Source of the DNA: Clostridiaceae bacterium
GTDB lineage: Bacteria; Bacillota; Clostridia; Tissierellales; Sporanaerobacteraceae
NCBI GenBank assembly: GCA_019391515.1
Contig: JAHXQP010000009.1
Span: forward strand, 62,001 to 126,000
DNA: 64,000 bases
Direction of reading: 5' to 3'
A program made the translations under genes and the position numbers. Below the pieces are notes generated by a model, which ran no database searches, was not told the origin of the DNA, and saw only the letters and a program-made list of their open reading frames with translations. Position 1 is the first letter of the stretch. The number at the start of each line of letters is the position of its first letter. Shown one piece after another: positions 8,453 to 17,846 of the stretch.

Positions 8453-9160
8453 TTGTCAACTAGATTATTTATAATTGCAGTAACACCAGCATTAGTTATA
8501 ATAGTAGGTCTTTATTTAAGTGATAGATATGATAGAGAACCACTAAAATTATTATTAATAACCTATATTCTTGGAGCATTGTCAGTAATACCTACTATAT
8601 TTGTAGAAGAATTATTAAGTTTATTCAATATTTTTCCTGGTATACTTGGAGCTTTTTATACAGCTTTTATAGTAGCAGGATTTACAGAGGAATATTTTAA
8701 AAGATTGGTTGTTTTAAAAGTTGCTTATAAATCAAAGTACTTTAATGAGAAATTAGATGGTATAGTGTATGCTGTATTTGCATCTATGGGATTTGCTACA
8801 GTAGAAAATGTTATATATGTTGTATATAGATATAGTAATAACCCTTATATTGGTCTTTATAGAGGAATACTATCTGTTCCAGCTCATGGAGTATTTGCAG
8901 TTACAATGGGATATTATTTATCTTTAGCTAAATTTAGTACTATAGAGGAAAGAAAAAGAAGGGCCTATAGACGTTCACTATATATGCCAATAATATTTCA
9001 TGGAATATTTGACTTTATACTAATGGCCAATATACCACAGCTAACAATTATATTTGTTCCATATGTAATATATTTATGGTGGTTAAATGAGAGGAGATTA
9101 AGTAAATACTTATATGATTCTAAATCAAGATTTATAGGAACTCGGGAGAAAAGAAAGTAA
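8453..9160 (+). CDS. PrsW-family intramembrane glutamic protease
   Basis: The 235-residue membrane protein has several hydrophobic helices and the conserved PrsW residues: GFTEEYFKR, FASMGFATVENVIYV, PAHGVFAVTMGYY and PIIFHGIFDFIL. PrsW of Bacillus subtilis is an intramembrane protease that begins degradation of an anti-sigma factor; related proteins of the CPBP-like group use paired Glu and His residues in membrane helices. The gene uses a TTG start after a GGGGGTG site. No sigma/anti-sigma pair is adjacent, so the substrate is unknown. Confidence 0.82.
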   Translation: MSTRLFIIAVTPALVIIVGLYLSDRYDREPLKLLLITYILGALSVIPTIFVEELLSLFNIFPGILGAFYTAFIVAGFTEEYFKRLVVLKVAYKSKYFNEKLDGIVYAVFASMGFATVENVIYVVYRYSNNPYIGLYRGILSVPAHGVFAVTMGYYLSLAKFSTIEERKRRAYRRSLYMPIIFHGIFDFILMANIPQLTIIFVPYVIYLWWLNERRLSKYLYDSKSRFIGTREKRK

Positions 9161-9228
9161 AAAATCATTGAAAAAATTATGATATAGAAGTAATATATAG
9201 TTATACCATATAAAAAAGGAGAGAGAAC

Positions 9229-10401
9229 ATGAAAAAGAAGACTCTCAGAATCATATTTTTTACAATTTTAATTTGTATTTCTATTTTACTAACATCTTGT
9301 GTTAAATTAAGAGCCAAGCCTGAAACATCTGAATACCCTAATGAATCTACTAAATCTAAGTCAGTAGAAACTAAACCAAATGCTACTGCTACTATATTAG
9401 CAGCAGGAGATGTGATGTTTCATTCACCTCAGATTAGAGGAGCTTATGACGAGACAACAGGTACTTATGATTTTAAAGAAAATTTTAAATATATAAAGAA
9501 ATATGTAGATTCTGCAGATTTAGCTTTAGCAAATTTTGAAACGACTACTGCAGGTGAAGAAAGAGGGTTTCAAGGATATCCAAATTTTAACTCTCCAGAA
9601 GAGGCTATAGAAGCATTAAAAGATTCAGGATTTGATATACTATCTACAGCAAATAACCATACTTTAGATCAAGGAAAAGATGGGCTTTTAAAAACCATAG
9701 ATATAATTAAAAAATATGACCTTAAAAATGTTGGCACATATAAGGAACCAGAGCAGCATATACTTATTGAAAAAGTAAATGATATAGATGTTGGTATACT
9801 ATCTTATACCTATGGATGTAATGGCATGGAACATACTTTGACAGATGAAGAATTAAAGTATATGGTAAATATAATAGATGAGGATAAAATAAAAAATGAT
9901 ATATATAAAATAAAAGAAAAAGGAGCAGATCTAGTTATTATGTTTATTCATTGGGGAAATGAATATGAAATGGAACCTAATGAAGAGCAAATAGAATTAG
10001 GGAAGAAAATGACAGAATGGGGAGTAGATATAGTATTTGGTAGTCATCCTCATGTGATTCAAAAGTCTGAAATAATACAATCTGATGGGGAAGACAAGTT
10101 TATAATTTATTCCCTGGGAAATTTTCTGTCGAATCAGAGAAGAGAAAGTATAAATAATAAATATACAGAAGATGGAGTTATGGTAAATATAGAAGTAGAA
10201 AAAGATTTTTCTAATAATAAAACTATTATAAAGAATGTGGAATATATCCCCACCTGGGTAAATAAGTATATTGAAAACGGGAAGCCTAAATATGAAATAC
10301 TTCCAATTGAAGATTTTATGGATACAGAAGTATTTAATCAAGAAACCTTACTTAAAATAAAAGAGTCTTATGAAAATACTATGAATAAAATGGGCCAGTA
10401 G
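9229..10401 (+). CDS. CapA-family metallophosphatase-like lipoprotein
   Basis: An N-terminal lipoprotein signal ends in the lipobox LTSC (Cys about 24), followed by a short Ser/Thr/Lys-rich linker. The CapA domain begins with ATILAAGDVMFHSPQ and has the metal-binding blocks NFETTT, STANNHTLDQG, HWGNEYEMEPNEEQ and FGSHPHVIQ, then YSLGNFLSNQ. CapA proteins take part in poly-gamma-glutamate capsule assembly in bacilli, but many lone homologues have unknown roles. No capB/capC is nearby, so capsule synthesis is not supported here. Expected on the outside of the membrane. Confidence 0.87.
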   Translation: MKKKTLRIIFFTILICISILLTSCVKLRAKPETSEYPNESTKSKSVETKPNATATILAAGDVMFHSPQIRGAYDETTGTYDFKENFKYIKKYVDSADLALANFETTTAGEERGFQGYPNFNSPEEAIEALKDSGFDILSTANNHTLDQGKDGLLKTIDIIKKYDLKNVGTYKEPEQHILIEKVNDIDVGILSYTYGCNGMEHTLTDEELKYMVNIIDEDKIKNDIYKIKEKGADLVIMFIHWGNEYEMEPNEEQIELGKKMTEWGVDIVFGSHPHVIQKSEIIQSDGEDKFIIYSLGNFLSNQRRESINNKYTEDGVMVNIEVEKDFSNNKTIIKNVEYIPTWVNKYIENGKPKYEILPIEDFMDTEVFNQETLLKIKESYENTMNKMGQ

Positions 10402-10425
10402 TAATAATTTCTGGCTTATTTTTAT
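10392..10425 (+). terminator. Weak hairpin behind CapA-like gene
   Basis: GCCAG (10394-10398) and CTGGC (10411-10415) form a short stem followed by TTATTTTTATT. A second longer imperfect repeat, TAACAAAAAGT and ACTTTTGTTA, follows at about 10427-10461. Either may terminate the transcript. Confidence 0.45.
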
Positions 10426-10563
10426 TAACAAAAAGTAATTTGCTTGTTAACTTTTGTTATTAATAAGTCTTTTTATTTATATAGATTTAAATTTACAATA
10501 ATTTGTTATATAATAGAATCATAGAATATTATGTGAATATAGTATATAAGGGTGTGTGAAACC

Positions 10564-11400
10564 TTGCAATATTTAAAAGAACTTTTTCTAAATGTAAGAA
10601 TTAGGGATATTATAGACATACTTATAGTAGCCTTTGCTTTTTATAAATTATTTATGCTTATAAGAGAAACAAGAGCAGAGCAACTTACTAAAGGAATTAT
10701 AGTTTTATTTGTTGCTACTAAGATAAGTGAGTGGTTAGAGTTATTTACTGTATATTGGATATTGGAAAAAACTATGACTGTTGGAGTTTTAGCTATTCTT
10801 ATTGTTTTTCAACCTGAATTGAGAAGAGGATTAGAATACATTGGTAGAAGTAGATTTTTTACTAAATCTTTTGCAGAGATAAAAGATGAGAGTTTAAATC
10901 AAGTAGTAGATGAAATAGTGGATGCAGTAGCCTCATTGTCGAGACAAAAAATTGGAGCATTGATAGTTATGGAGAGAGAAACTGGTCTAAGTGAAGTTGT
11001 AGAAACTGGAACTAGAATTGATGGTAAAATTTCAAGTGGTCTACTTATAAACATTTTTATACCTAATACCCCTCTTCATGATGGCGCAGTATTAATAAAA
11101 GAAGATATTGTCAAAGCAGCAGGCTGTTTTTTACCTTTAACAGACAACACATCTTTAAGTAAAGAATTAGGTACAAGACACAGGGCCGCGTTAGGCATAT
11201 CAGAAAAGTCAGATTGTCTAGCTATTGTCGTTTCAGAAGAAACAGGTGCAATATCAATAGCGGAAAATGGGAGCCTAGCAAGGTATCTGGATACAAAAAC
11301 ATTGAAACAAATACTTATTGATATGTATAAACCTAAAATTCAACGACAAAGTTTTTTTATAAAGTGGAGGCGTAAAGATGAGCAAGGAGAAGAAAAGTAA
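10564..11400 (+). CDS. cdaA: Diadenylate cyclase CdaA (c-di-AMP synthase)
   Basis: CdaA makes cyclic di-AMP from two ATP at the membrane. The protein has an amphipathic/TM N-terminus (RIRDIIDILIVAFAFYKLFML, then two more hydrophobic segments) and a DAC domain from about residue 95. The catalytic motifs are visible: PNTPLHDGAVLI (DGA) and GTRHRAALGISE (RHR). I prefer the TTG at 10564, because AAGGGTG lies about 10 nt upstream and family proteins start with a short LKELFLN-type segment; a GTG at 10552 is the alternative. It overlaps cdaR by 23 nt. c-di-AMP made here could act on the riboswitch at about 20.5 kb. Confidence 0.95.
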   Translation: MQYLKELFLNVRIRDIIDILIVAFAFYKLFMLIRETRAEQLTKGIIVLFVATKISEWLELFTVYWILEKTMTVGVLAILIVFQPELRRGLEYIGRSRFFTKSFAEIKDESLNQVVDEIVDAVASLSRQKIGALIVMERETGLSEVVETGTRIDGKISSGLLINIFIPNTPLHDGAVLIKEDIVKAAGCFLPLTDNTSLSKELGTRHRAALGISEKSDCLAIVVSEETGAISIAENGSLARYLDTKTLKQILIDMYKPKIQRQSFFIKWRRKDEQGEEK

Positions 11401-12658
11401 TCTCACTATAAAAATCTTTTCTCTAGTAATTGCTATTATATTATGGAGTTATGTAATGAGCGAAGTCAATCCTAGAATAACTAAGGAATTTAGAAATATT
11501 GATGTTGTATTTTCTAACATGGAAGATTTAGAGCGTTCGGGCATTGAACTCATGTCTCCAAAAGAAGTCAAAATAAATGTAAAGGTTGAAGGTAGGAGAA
11601 GTGAAGTTTTAAAGCTTAGAGATACTGATATAATAGCAAAAGCAGATTTGAGTGGATATTCAGAAGGTACTAAGAAAGTACCTATATATATAGATGCACC
11701 AAGCAAAGTGGATATTGTTGATTATACCCCAAAGGAGATCTCTTTTAGGTTTGAAAGGATTGTATCTAAGGAAAAGCCAGTTGTGTTAAAAACTATAGGA
11801 AAACTTGAACCAGGGTATAGTTTAGGAGATGGAGAAATAAAACCTCAATCTGTAATATTAAAAGGACCTAAAAGCTGGGTAAATTCAGTTAGGGAAGTTG
11901 TAGCTGTAGTGGATATAACAGGTAAAACTAAGGATATAAATGCTACGGTGCCTATTAAGCTTTTAGATGATGACGGAAACGATGTAGGAAGGGTGGAGAA
12001 AGAGCCTAATGTTGTAGATGTCTTTATTCCTATGTATAGGAGTAGAAAAATTCCTATAGATATTCAATTAGATGGAAGCATTCCAGCTGAATATGAAAAT
12101 TATACATTGACTGTTTCACCTAAAGCGGTGGATGTAAAGGGTAATGATACTATTTTAAATAGTTTATCGTCTATAAAAACGGAGCCAATCAATGTATATA
12201 AACTTGTAGGAAGTGGGTCTGTAGAGACTGAATTATTATTACCTGAAGGTATAGAATTAGTTGATCCAAATAAAAAGATAATTGTAAGTTTAAAGTCGAA
12301 TAGTATTGAAAATGGAACAGATGTTGAAGATTCTGATGGAGAAGATGTAAATATTAATGAAAATATAAATAAAAGGTTTGATTATAGTTTTTCTGAAATA
12401 AGCGCTAGAAATTTAGGAGATGGATTAGTTATTGATACCAGCAATTCTACTAATAGCATAACAGTTGTTTTAAATGGTCCCAAAGATTATTTAAATTCAA
12501 TAGGAAAAGAAGTTTTGTCTCCAGAAATTGATTTAAAGGGATTAGATGAGGGAGTCCATGAAGTAAAATTAATTATAAAAGATATTAGGAAAATAAAAGT
12601 ATCAGATATTATTCCTGCTGAAGTAAAAGTTTCATTAAAAAGAGAAGAAAAGGAGTGA
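11378..12658 (+). CDS. cdaR: CdaA regulatory protein CdaR (YbbR-domain)
   Basis: This 426-residue protein has one N-terminal membrane helix (KIFSLVIAIILWSYVMSEVNP) followed by about four YbbR repeats outside the cell, for example FERIVSKEKPVVLKTIGKLEPGY and IPIDIQLDGSIPAEYENYTL. CdaR modulates the cyclase CdaA in Firmicutes. The start overlaps cdaA and has a GGAGG site within it, so translation is coupled. Only 4 nt separate it from butyrate kinase, which is unusual, because glmM is the normal third gene; here glmM is 20 kb away. Confidence 0.92.
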   Translation: MSKEKKSNLTIKIFSLVIAIILWSYVMSEVNPRITKEFRNIDVVFSNMEDLERSGIELMSPKEVKINVKVEGRRSEVLKLRDTDIIAKADLSGYSEGTKKVPIYIDAPSKVDIVDYTPKEISFRFERIVSKEKPVVLKTIGKLEPGYSLGDGEIKPQSVILKGPKSWVNSVREVVAVVDITGKTKDINATVPIKLLDDDGNDVGRVEKEPNVVDVFIPMYRSRKIPIDIQLDGSIPAEYENYTLTVSPKAVDVKGNDTILNSLSSIKTEPINVYKLVGSGSVETELLLPEGIELVDPNKKIIVSLKSNSIENGTDVEDSDGEDVNINENINKRFDYSFSEISARNLGDGLVIDTSNSTNSITVVLNGPKDYLNSIGKEVLSPEIDLKGLDEGVHEVKLIIKDIRKIKVSDIIPAEVKVSLKREEKE

Positions 12659-12662
12659 AGGC

Positions 12663-13748
12663 ATGACTAGAAAGTATGTATTAGTCATTAACCCAGGCTC
12701 TACTTCTACCAAGGTAGCAATATATGAAGCTGAGAAAGAGATCAAATCTAATAAAATTACACACCAACTGAAAGACCTAGAGAAATATGAAAGAGTATAT
12801 CAGCAATATGATTATAGGTTGAAACTAATTTATGACTGGTTAGCTAAGGAAGAAATATCCACTTCTTCTTTAGCTGGGGTAGTTGGTAGAGGAGGGCTTC
12901 TAAGGTCTATACCAGGAGGCACTTATCTTGTAACAGAAAAAATGATAGAAGATTTAAAAATTGGTATTCAAGGTGAACATGCTTCAAATCTAGGCGGCAT
13001 CTTGGCAAAAGGTATTGCAGAAAAAGAAGGAATCAAATCTTATATAGTGGATCCAGTAGCTGTAGATGAATTTGAGGACATAGCTAGGATTTCAGGTCTT
13101 AAAGAAATAAAAAGAAGGTCACTAATCCATTCATTAAATATTAAAGCAGTTTCCTATCGAAGAGCAAAAGAATTAAACAAAGATTTAAGCGAATTGAATT
13201 TAATAGTTGCACATTTAGGAGGGGGCATATCTATAGCTCCTGTTAAAAAAGGAAAAATGATAGATGTTAATAATGCTAGTGAAATGGGACCTCTTTCTCC
13301 TGATAGGACAGGAAGTCTTCCAGTTGGGGATTTAGTGAAACTTTGCTATTCAGGAAAATATACTCATGAAGAAATGAAAATAAAATTAAAGGGAAAAGGT
13401 GGACTATCAGGTTATTTAGGGACTATGGATGCCAGAGAAATAGAGGCAATGATAGCCCAAGGTGACAAAAAAGCAGACCTTATTTATAGCGCGATGGCAT
13501 ATCAAATAGGTAAAGAAATAGGATCTGTAGCAACAGTTTTAGAAGGAAATGTGGACAATATAATCTTAACAGGTGGACTAGCTTACTCAAAGTATTTAAC
13601 AAATCTTATAATTGAAATGGTAGAGTTTATTGCAGATGTAGTAATATATCCTGGAGAAGATGAAATGGATGCCTTAAATAAAGGGGTACTTAGAGTGCTT
13701 AATAAGGAGGAAAAAGAAAAAATATATGAAAATGAGGTGGACTTATAA
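12663..13748 (+). CDS. buk: Butyrate kinase (first copy)
   Basis: The 361-residue ASKHA-fold acid kinase has the phosphate-binding start [31 protein letters not shown], the [11 protein letters not shown] block, [12 protein letters not shown] and ILTGGLAYSK. It converts acyl-phosphate plus ADP to acid plus ATP. The stop and the phosphotransacylase start share a base (TAATG). The neighbouring 2-oxoacid oxidoreductase suggests branched-chain acyl-phosphates (isobutyryl, isovaleryl) as well as butyryl-phosphate. A second copy follows at 14729. Confidence 0.93.
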   Translation: MTRKYVLVINPGSTSTKVAIYEAEKEIKSNKITHQLKDLEKYERVYQQYDYRLKLIYDWLAKEEISTSSLAGVVGRGGLLRSIPGGTYLVTEKMIEDLKIGIQGEHASNLGGILAKGIAEKEGIKSYIVDPVAVDEFEDIARISGLKEIKRRSLIHSLNIKAVSYRRAKELNKDLSELNLIVAHLGGGISIAPVKKGKMIDVNNASEMGPLSPDRTGSLPVGDLVKLCYSGKYTHEEMKIKLKGKGGLSGYLGTMDAREIEAMIAQGDKKADLIYSAMAYQIGKEIGSVATVLEGNVDNIILTGGLAYSKYLTNLIIEMVEFIADVVIYPGEDEMDALNKGVLRVLNKEEKEKIYENEVDL

Positions 13749-14671
13749 TGATAAAGAATTTCCAGGGGTTATTAGATTTAGCTAAGGAGAGGGAACCAAA
13801 AAAAATTGCTGTAGCAGTTGCCGAAGATAGAGAAGTACTTACTTCTGTAAAAGCAGCTAAAGATCTAAACGTTGCAGATGCTATTCTTGTTGGAGATAAA
13901 AATAAAATTGAAAAGATAGCAAGGGATATACAAATGGATCTTTCTCAATTTGAAATTATAGATGAAAAGGATACAGTTGAAGCTTGTAGAAAAGCTGTAA
14001 GTTTAGTTAGTTCAAAAAAAGCCCATGTTTTGATGAAAGGTTTAGTAGATACTGCAGTTATAATGAAGCAAGTACTAGATAAAGAAATAGGCCTTAGAAC
14101 AGGAAATTTAATAAGTCATTTAGCTGTATTTAGTGTCTCTACATATGAAAAGTTGCTTATTGTTACAGATGCAGCCATGAATATACATCCAGATTTAGGC
14201 CAGAAGAGACAAATAATTGAAAATGCAGTGTCTTTTGCCCATAGTTTAGAAATAGAAAAACCAAAAGTAGCTGTAATTTGTGCAAGGGAAAAGGTTACCC
14301 CAAATATGGAAGCTACAATTCACGCAAAAGAATTAGAAGATATGAATAAAAAAGGTGATATTACAGGTTGTATTATTGAGGGGCCATTGGCCTTAGATAA
14401 TGCTATATCTAAAGAAGCGGCAGAACATAAAGGTATAGATGGACTTGTCGCGGGAGATGCCGATATATTAATTATGCCTAATATAGAAACAGGTAATGTG
14501 CTTTATAAATCTTTAACTTTCCTTGCAAAGGCTGAAAGTGCAGGGTTAATAGTTGGAACATCAGCTCCAATAATATTAACTTCTAGGGCTGATACAGCAG
14601 AAGCTAAACTACGTTCTATTATATTAGGCGTACTTATGGCTTCTAAACTAGGGCATACTTATGGTTTCTAA
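13748..14671 (+). CDS. ptb: Phosphate butyryltransferase
   Basis: This 307-residue PTA/PTB-family enzyme exchanges CoA for phosphate on butyryl-CoA or branched acyl-CoA. Typical features are AVAVAEDREVLTSVKAA, LMKGLVDTA, LLIVTDAAMNIHPDL and the C-terminal GTSAPIILTSRADTAEAKL. It is translationally coupled to buk. The last eight codons and the stop lie in a 25-bp tandem duplication, which leaves the reading frame intact because the first stop codon falls within the second copy. Confidence 0.93.
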   Translation: MIKNFQGLLDLAKEREPKKIAVAVAEDREVLTSVKAAKDLNVADAILVGDKNKIEKIARDIQMDLSQFEIIDEKDTVEACRKAVSLVSSKKAHVLMKGLVDTAVIMKQVLDKEIGLRTGNLISHLAVFSVSTYEKLLIVTDAAMNIHPDLGQKRQIIENAVSFAHSLEIEKPKVAVICAREKVTPNMEATIHAKELEDMNKKGDITGCIIEGPLALDNAISKEAAEHKGIDGLVAGDADILIMPNIETGNVLYKSLTFLAKAESAGLIVGTSAPIILTSRADTAEAKLRSIILGVLMASKLGHTYGF

Positions 14672-14697
14672 ACTAGGGCATACTTATGGTTTCTAAA
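14641..14697 (+). repeat. 25-bp tandem duplication at ptb 3' end
   Basis: The unit beginning TTCTAAACTAGGGCATACTT (25 bp) occurs at 14641-14665 and again, identical, at 14666-14690, with a further 7 bases of a third copy. It spans the ptb C-terminal codons and stop. Exact identity suggests a recent slippage or unequal-exchange event, or an assembly artefact. Confidence 0.95.
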
Positions 14698-14728
14698 AAA
14701 TAGACAAAAATTAGAGAGGGGACTTAAA

Positions 14729-15802
14729 ATGGAAGAAAAGTACAGGATATTAGTAATAAACCCAGGTAGCACATCTACAAAGATTGCTGTATTTGATGAT
14801 GAAAAAGCTATATTTGAGGAAACACTTAGACATTCTACAGAAGAATTATCTAAATATGATAAAGTGTATGATCAATATAAATTTAGAAAAGATATAATAC
14901 TTGAGATTTTGAATAGAAATAATATAGAACTGGAATCTTTAAATGCAATAGTAGGTAGAGGAGGATTGTTAAATCCTATAGAAGGCGGTACTTATGTAGT
15001 TAATAAGAAAATGTTAAAAGATTTAAAAATTGGTGTTCAAGGAGAGCATGCTTCAAATTTAGGTGGAATAATAGCTAATGAAATAGCTAAAATGATAGAC
15101 AAACCTGCTTATATAGTAGACCCGGTAGTTGTAGATGAGATGGAAGATATAGCTAGAATATCAGGTATGCCTGAAATAGATAGAAGAAGTATTGTACATG
15201 CATTAAATCAAAAGGCTGTTGCAAGAAGACATTCTAAGTCTAAGAATAAAAACTATGAAGACATGAATTTAATAGTTGCTCATCTAGGTGGGGGTATATC
15301 TGTAGGAGCTCATAGAAAAGGAAAAGTTATAGATGTAAATAATGCTCTTGATGGAGAAGGACCTTTTTCGCCAGAAAGATCTGGAGGGCTTCCAGTTGGA
15401 GATTTAGTTAAACTTTGTTATTCAGGTAAGTATTCAGAAGACGAAATGAAAAAGAAAATAAAAGGAAATGGTGGATTAGTATCTTATTTAAATACTAATG
15501 ATGCAAGAGAAGTTGGAGAAATGATAAAAGAAGGAAATAAAGAGGCAGAACTTGTTTATAATGCTATGGCTTATCAAATAGCCAAAGAAATAGGTAGCTG
15601 TGCTGCTGTACTTAAAGGTGAAGTAGATGGCATAATACTCACAGGTGGAATAGCTTATGATAAAGAGTTTACTAAATGGATAGAAGAAATGGTTAACTTT
15701 ATATCTAATGTATATGTTTATCCTGGAGAAGATGAGCTGATGGCTTTAGCAGAAGGTGGTTTAAGGGTTTTAAGAGGAGAAGAAAAAGCAAAAGAATACT
15801 AA
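14729..15802 (+). CDS. buk: Butyrate kinase (second copy)
   Basis: This is a 357-residue paralogue of the gene at 12663, with [55 protein letters not shown] and [12 protein letters not shown]. All phosphate-binding glycines of the family are present. Two kinases around one ptb may differ in acyl-chain preference, for example straight versus branched. An AGAGGGGA-type site lies before the ATG. The series continues in the same direction into the P-loop protein. Confidence 0.93.
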   Translation: MEEKYRILVINPGSTSTKIAVFDDEKAIFEETLRHSTEELSKYDKVYDQYKFRKDIILEILNRNNIELESLNAIVGRGGLLNPIEGGTYVVNKKMLKDLKIGVQGEHASNLGGIIANEIAKMIDKPAYIVDPVVVDEMEDIARISGMPEIDRRSIVHALNQKAVARRHSKSKNKNYEDMNLIVAHLGGGISVGAHRKGKVIDVNNALDGEGPFSPERSGGLPVGDLVKLCYSGKYSEDEMKKKIKGNGGLVSYLNTNDAREVGEMIKEGNKEAELVYNAMAYQIAKEIGSCAAVLKGEVDGIILTGGIAYDKEFTKWIEEMVNFISNVYVYPGEDELMALAEGGLRVLRGEEKAKEY

Positions 15803-15820
15803 ATAGGATAAGGTGGGAAT

Positions 15821-16495
15821 ATGTATAGAGATAAAAGGATAAGAATTATTGTTGGTCATTATGGTAGTGGTAAAACAGAATTTAGTGTTAATTATGCTTT
15901 GAAAATAGCTCAGCAAGGAAAAAAAGTAGCGCTTGTAGATTTAGATATAGTAAATTTATATTTTAGAAGTAGAGAAAAAGAAAAGGTGTTGGAAAAATCC
16001 AATGTGAAAGTAATTTCAAGTTCAATAAAGGCTTCTGCAGTAGATATACCAGCTATATCTGCAGAAGCTTATGCCCCACTACAAGATGAAAAATATGATA
16101 CAATTTTAGATATAGGTGGAGATCCTGTAGGGGCTAGAGTTTTAGGAAGATATAATGATATTTTAAAAGAAGGAAGCTATGATATGTTTTATGTTCTAAA
16201 TGCTAATAGACCTGAAACTAATACTCTAGATAAGGCAATAGGGTATTTAAATGCTATAGAAGGTGCTTCACGAAAAAAGGTAACAGGAATTATAAACAAT
16301 ACACATATGCTTAAAAGTACTACTGTAGATGATGTGTTAAAAGGTCAGAAATTGGCAAAAGAACTTTCACAAAAGTTAGAAATACCTATTAAATATATAG
16401 TTGCACTAGAAAGTGTAGCAGTAAAACTTCCAGATAATTTGGAAGGCGAAATTTTCCCAATTAATTTATATATGAGGGAAGATTGGATGCTTTAA
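15821..16495 (+). CDS. P-loop NTPase associated with 2-oxoacid oxidoreductase cluster
   Basis: The 224-residue protein has a Walker A motif GHYGSGKTE (residues 12-20), then VALVDLDIVNLYFRSRE and a Walker-B-like DTILDIGGDPVGARVLGRY, as in SIMIBI/MinD-like P-loop proteins. No ferredoxin insert is present. Genes of this type occur beside butyrate kinase and vor/kor genes in clostridia, but I know of no demonstrated role. Position in the operon suggests a role in maturation or activity of the oxidoreductase; this is inference. Confidence 0.7.
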   Translation: MYRDKRIRIIVGHYGSGKTEFSVNYALKIAQQGKKVALVDLDIVNLYFRSREKEKVLEKSNVKVISSSIKASAVDIPAISAEAYAPLQDEKYDTILDIGGDPVGARVLGRYNDILKEGSYDMFYVLNANRPETNTLDKAIGYLNAIEGASRKKVTGIINNTHMLKSTTVDDVLKGQKLAKELSQKLEIPIKYIVALESVAVKLPDNLEGEIFPINLYMREDWML

Positions 16496-16521
16496 TTAAT
16501 TATGAGTAAGGAGGGGTCAAT

Positions 16522-16749
16522 ATGCCTAAAGTTAAAGGAAGGGTTACATTTCAGGAAAACCTTTGCAAAGGATGTGGACTATGCGTATCTGTATGTCCAA
16601 TGAAAATCATATCCTTAAATAAAGAAAAAATAAATGAAAAAGGATATCATCCAGCAACAGTAAAAGAAATGAACAAATGTATTGGTTGTTCAAATTGTGC
16701 AACTATGTGTCCAGATGTAGTTATTACAGTTGAAAGGCTTACTGAATAA
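16522..16749 (+). CDS. 2-oxoacid:ferredoxin oxidoreductase delta (ferredoxin) subunit
   Basis: These 75 residues carry two [4Fe-4S] motifs: CKGCGLCVSVCPMKII and CIGCSNCATMCPDVVI. Delta subunits pass electrons from the TPP site to soluble ferredoxin. An AAGGAGGGGT site precedes the ATG. Followed at 20 nt by the alpha subunit. Confidence 0.92.
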   Translation: MPKVKGRVTFQENLCKGCGLCVSVCPMKIISLNKEKINEKGYHPATVKEMNKCIGCSNCATMCPDVVITVERLTE

Positions 16750-16769
16750 AAATAAGGAGGGTTTATAAC

Positions 16770-17846
16770 ATGGCTAAAGTTCTCATGAAGGGAAATGAGG
16801 CTATTGGAGCTGCTGCAATTGAAGCTGGCTGTAAGTACTTTTTTGGGTACCCGATAACTCCTCAAAGTGAACTCCCTGAATATATGGCAAGAGAAATGCC
16901 CAAGATTAATGGGGTATTTCTACAAGCAGAAAGTGAAATTGCTGCTATAAATATGGTATATGGAGCAGCGGGAGCAGGTGCAAGAGTAATGACTTCCTCA
17001 TCAAGCCCTGGTATTTCATTAAAGCAAGAAGGTATTTCTTATATAGCAGGTGCTGAGCTACCATGTCTAATAGTAAATATAATGAGAGGTGGTCCAGGCC
17101 TAGGAAGTATTCAACCTTCTCAAACAGATTATTTCCAAGCAACAAGAGGAGGAGGTAATGGAGATTACAGATTAGTAGTTCTTGCTCCAGCAAATGTACA
17201 AGAACTAGTAGATTTAATAATAGAAGGATTTGATATAGCAGATCAGTATAGAAATCCAGTAATGATTCTTGGAGATGGAATGATTGGACAAATGATGGAG
17301 CCTGTAGAATTTAAGAAGCCTAAAAAGAGAGAATTGCCAGAAAAAGATTGGGCTACAACAGGAACAAAAGGAAAGAGAAAACCTAATATTATCAATTCCC
17401 TTTATTTAGCAGCGGAAGAGTTAGAAGAGCATAATAAGAGACTTCAAGAAAAATATAAAGCTATTAAAGAAAATGAAGTAAAAGTCGAATCTTATAACAT
17501 TGAAGATGCTGATATAGTGGTTGCAGCCTATGGAACAACTTCTAGAATAGCTAAAACTGCTATTTCACAATTAGAAAAAGAAGGGTATAAAGTAGGGCTT
17601 ATAAGACCAATATCATTATGGCCTTTCCCATACGAAGAGTTTAATAAAATAAGTGATAAATGTAAGGGTGTATTGACTATAGAAATGAATACTGGTCAAA
17701 TGGTAGACGACGTAAAAATTGCAGTAAATGGCAGATTTCCGGTTTACTTTTATGGAAGAACGGGTGGAATGGTTCCTACACCTAATGAAATAGCTGAAAA
17801 GGTAAAAGAATCTATGGAGGTGAAAAGTAATGGCTGTAGTATTTGA
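16770..17846 (+). CDS. 2-oxoacid:ferredoxin oxidoreductase alpha subunit (VorB/KorA type)
   Basis: The 358-residue subunit begins with GNEAIGAAAIEAGCKYFFGYPITPQSE, the pyrimidine-binding domain, and continues with TSSSSPGISLKQEGISYIAG, then a domain II with VVAAYGTTSRIAKTAI. It matches the alpha subunits of 2-ketoisovalerate or 2-oxoglutarate oxidoreductases. Because buk-ptb lie in the same transcript, 2-ketoisovalerate and related branched-chain oxoacids are the more likely substrates. It overlaps the beta gene by 17 nt. Confidence 0.92.
   Translation: MAKVLMKGNEAIGAAAIEAGCKYFFGYPITPQSELPEYMAREMPKINGVFLQAESEIAAINMVYGAAGAGARVMTSSSSPGISLKQEGISYIAGAELPCLIVNIMRGGPGLGSIQPSQTDYFQATRGGGNGDYRLVVLAPANVQELVDLIIEGFDIADQYRNPVMILGDGMIGQMMEPVEFKKPKKRELPEKDWATTGTKGKRKPNIINSLYLAAEELEEHNKRLQEKYKAIKENEVKVESYNIEDADIVVAAYGTTSRIAKTAISQLEKEGYKVGLIRPISLWPFPYEEFNKISDKCKGVLTIEMNTGQMVDDVKIAVNGRFPVYFYGRTGGMVPTPNEIAEKVKESMEVKSNGCSI

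Noticed and set aside
9229-10401. Considered as part of a poly-gamma-glutamate capsule operon
   Set aside because: There are no capB or capC neighbours; lone CapA-like lipoproteins are common in clostridia.
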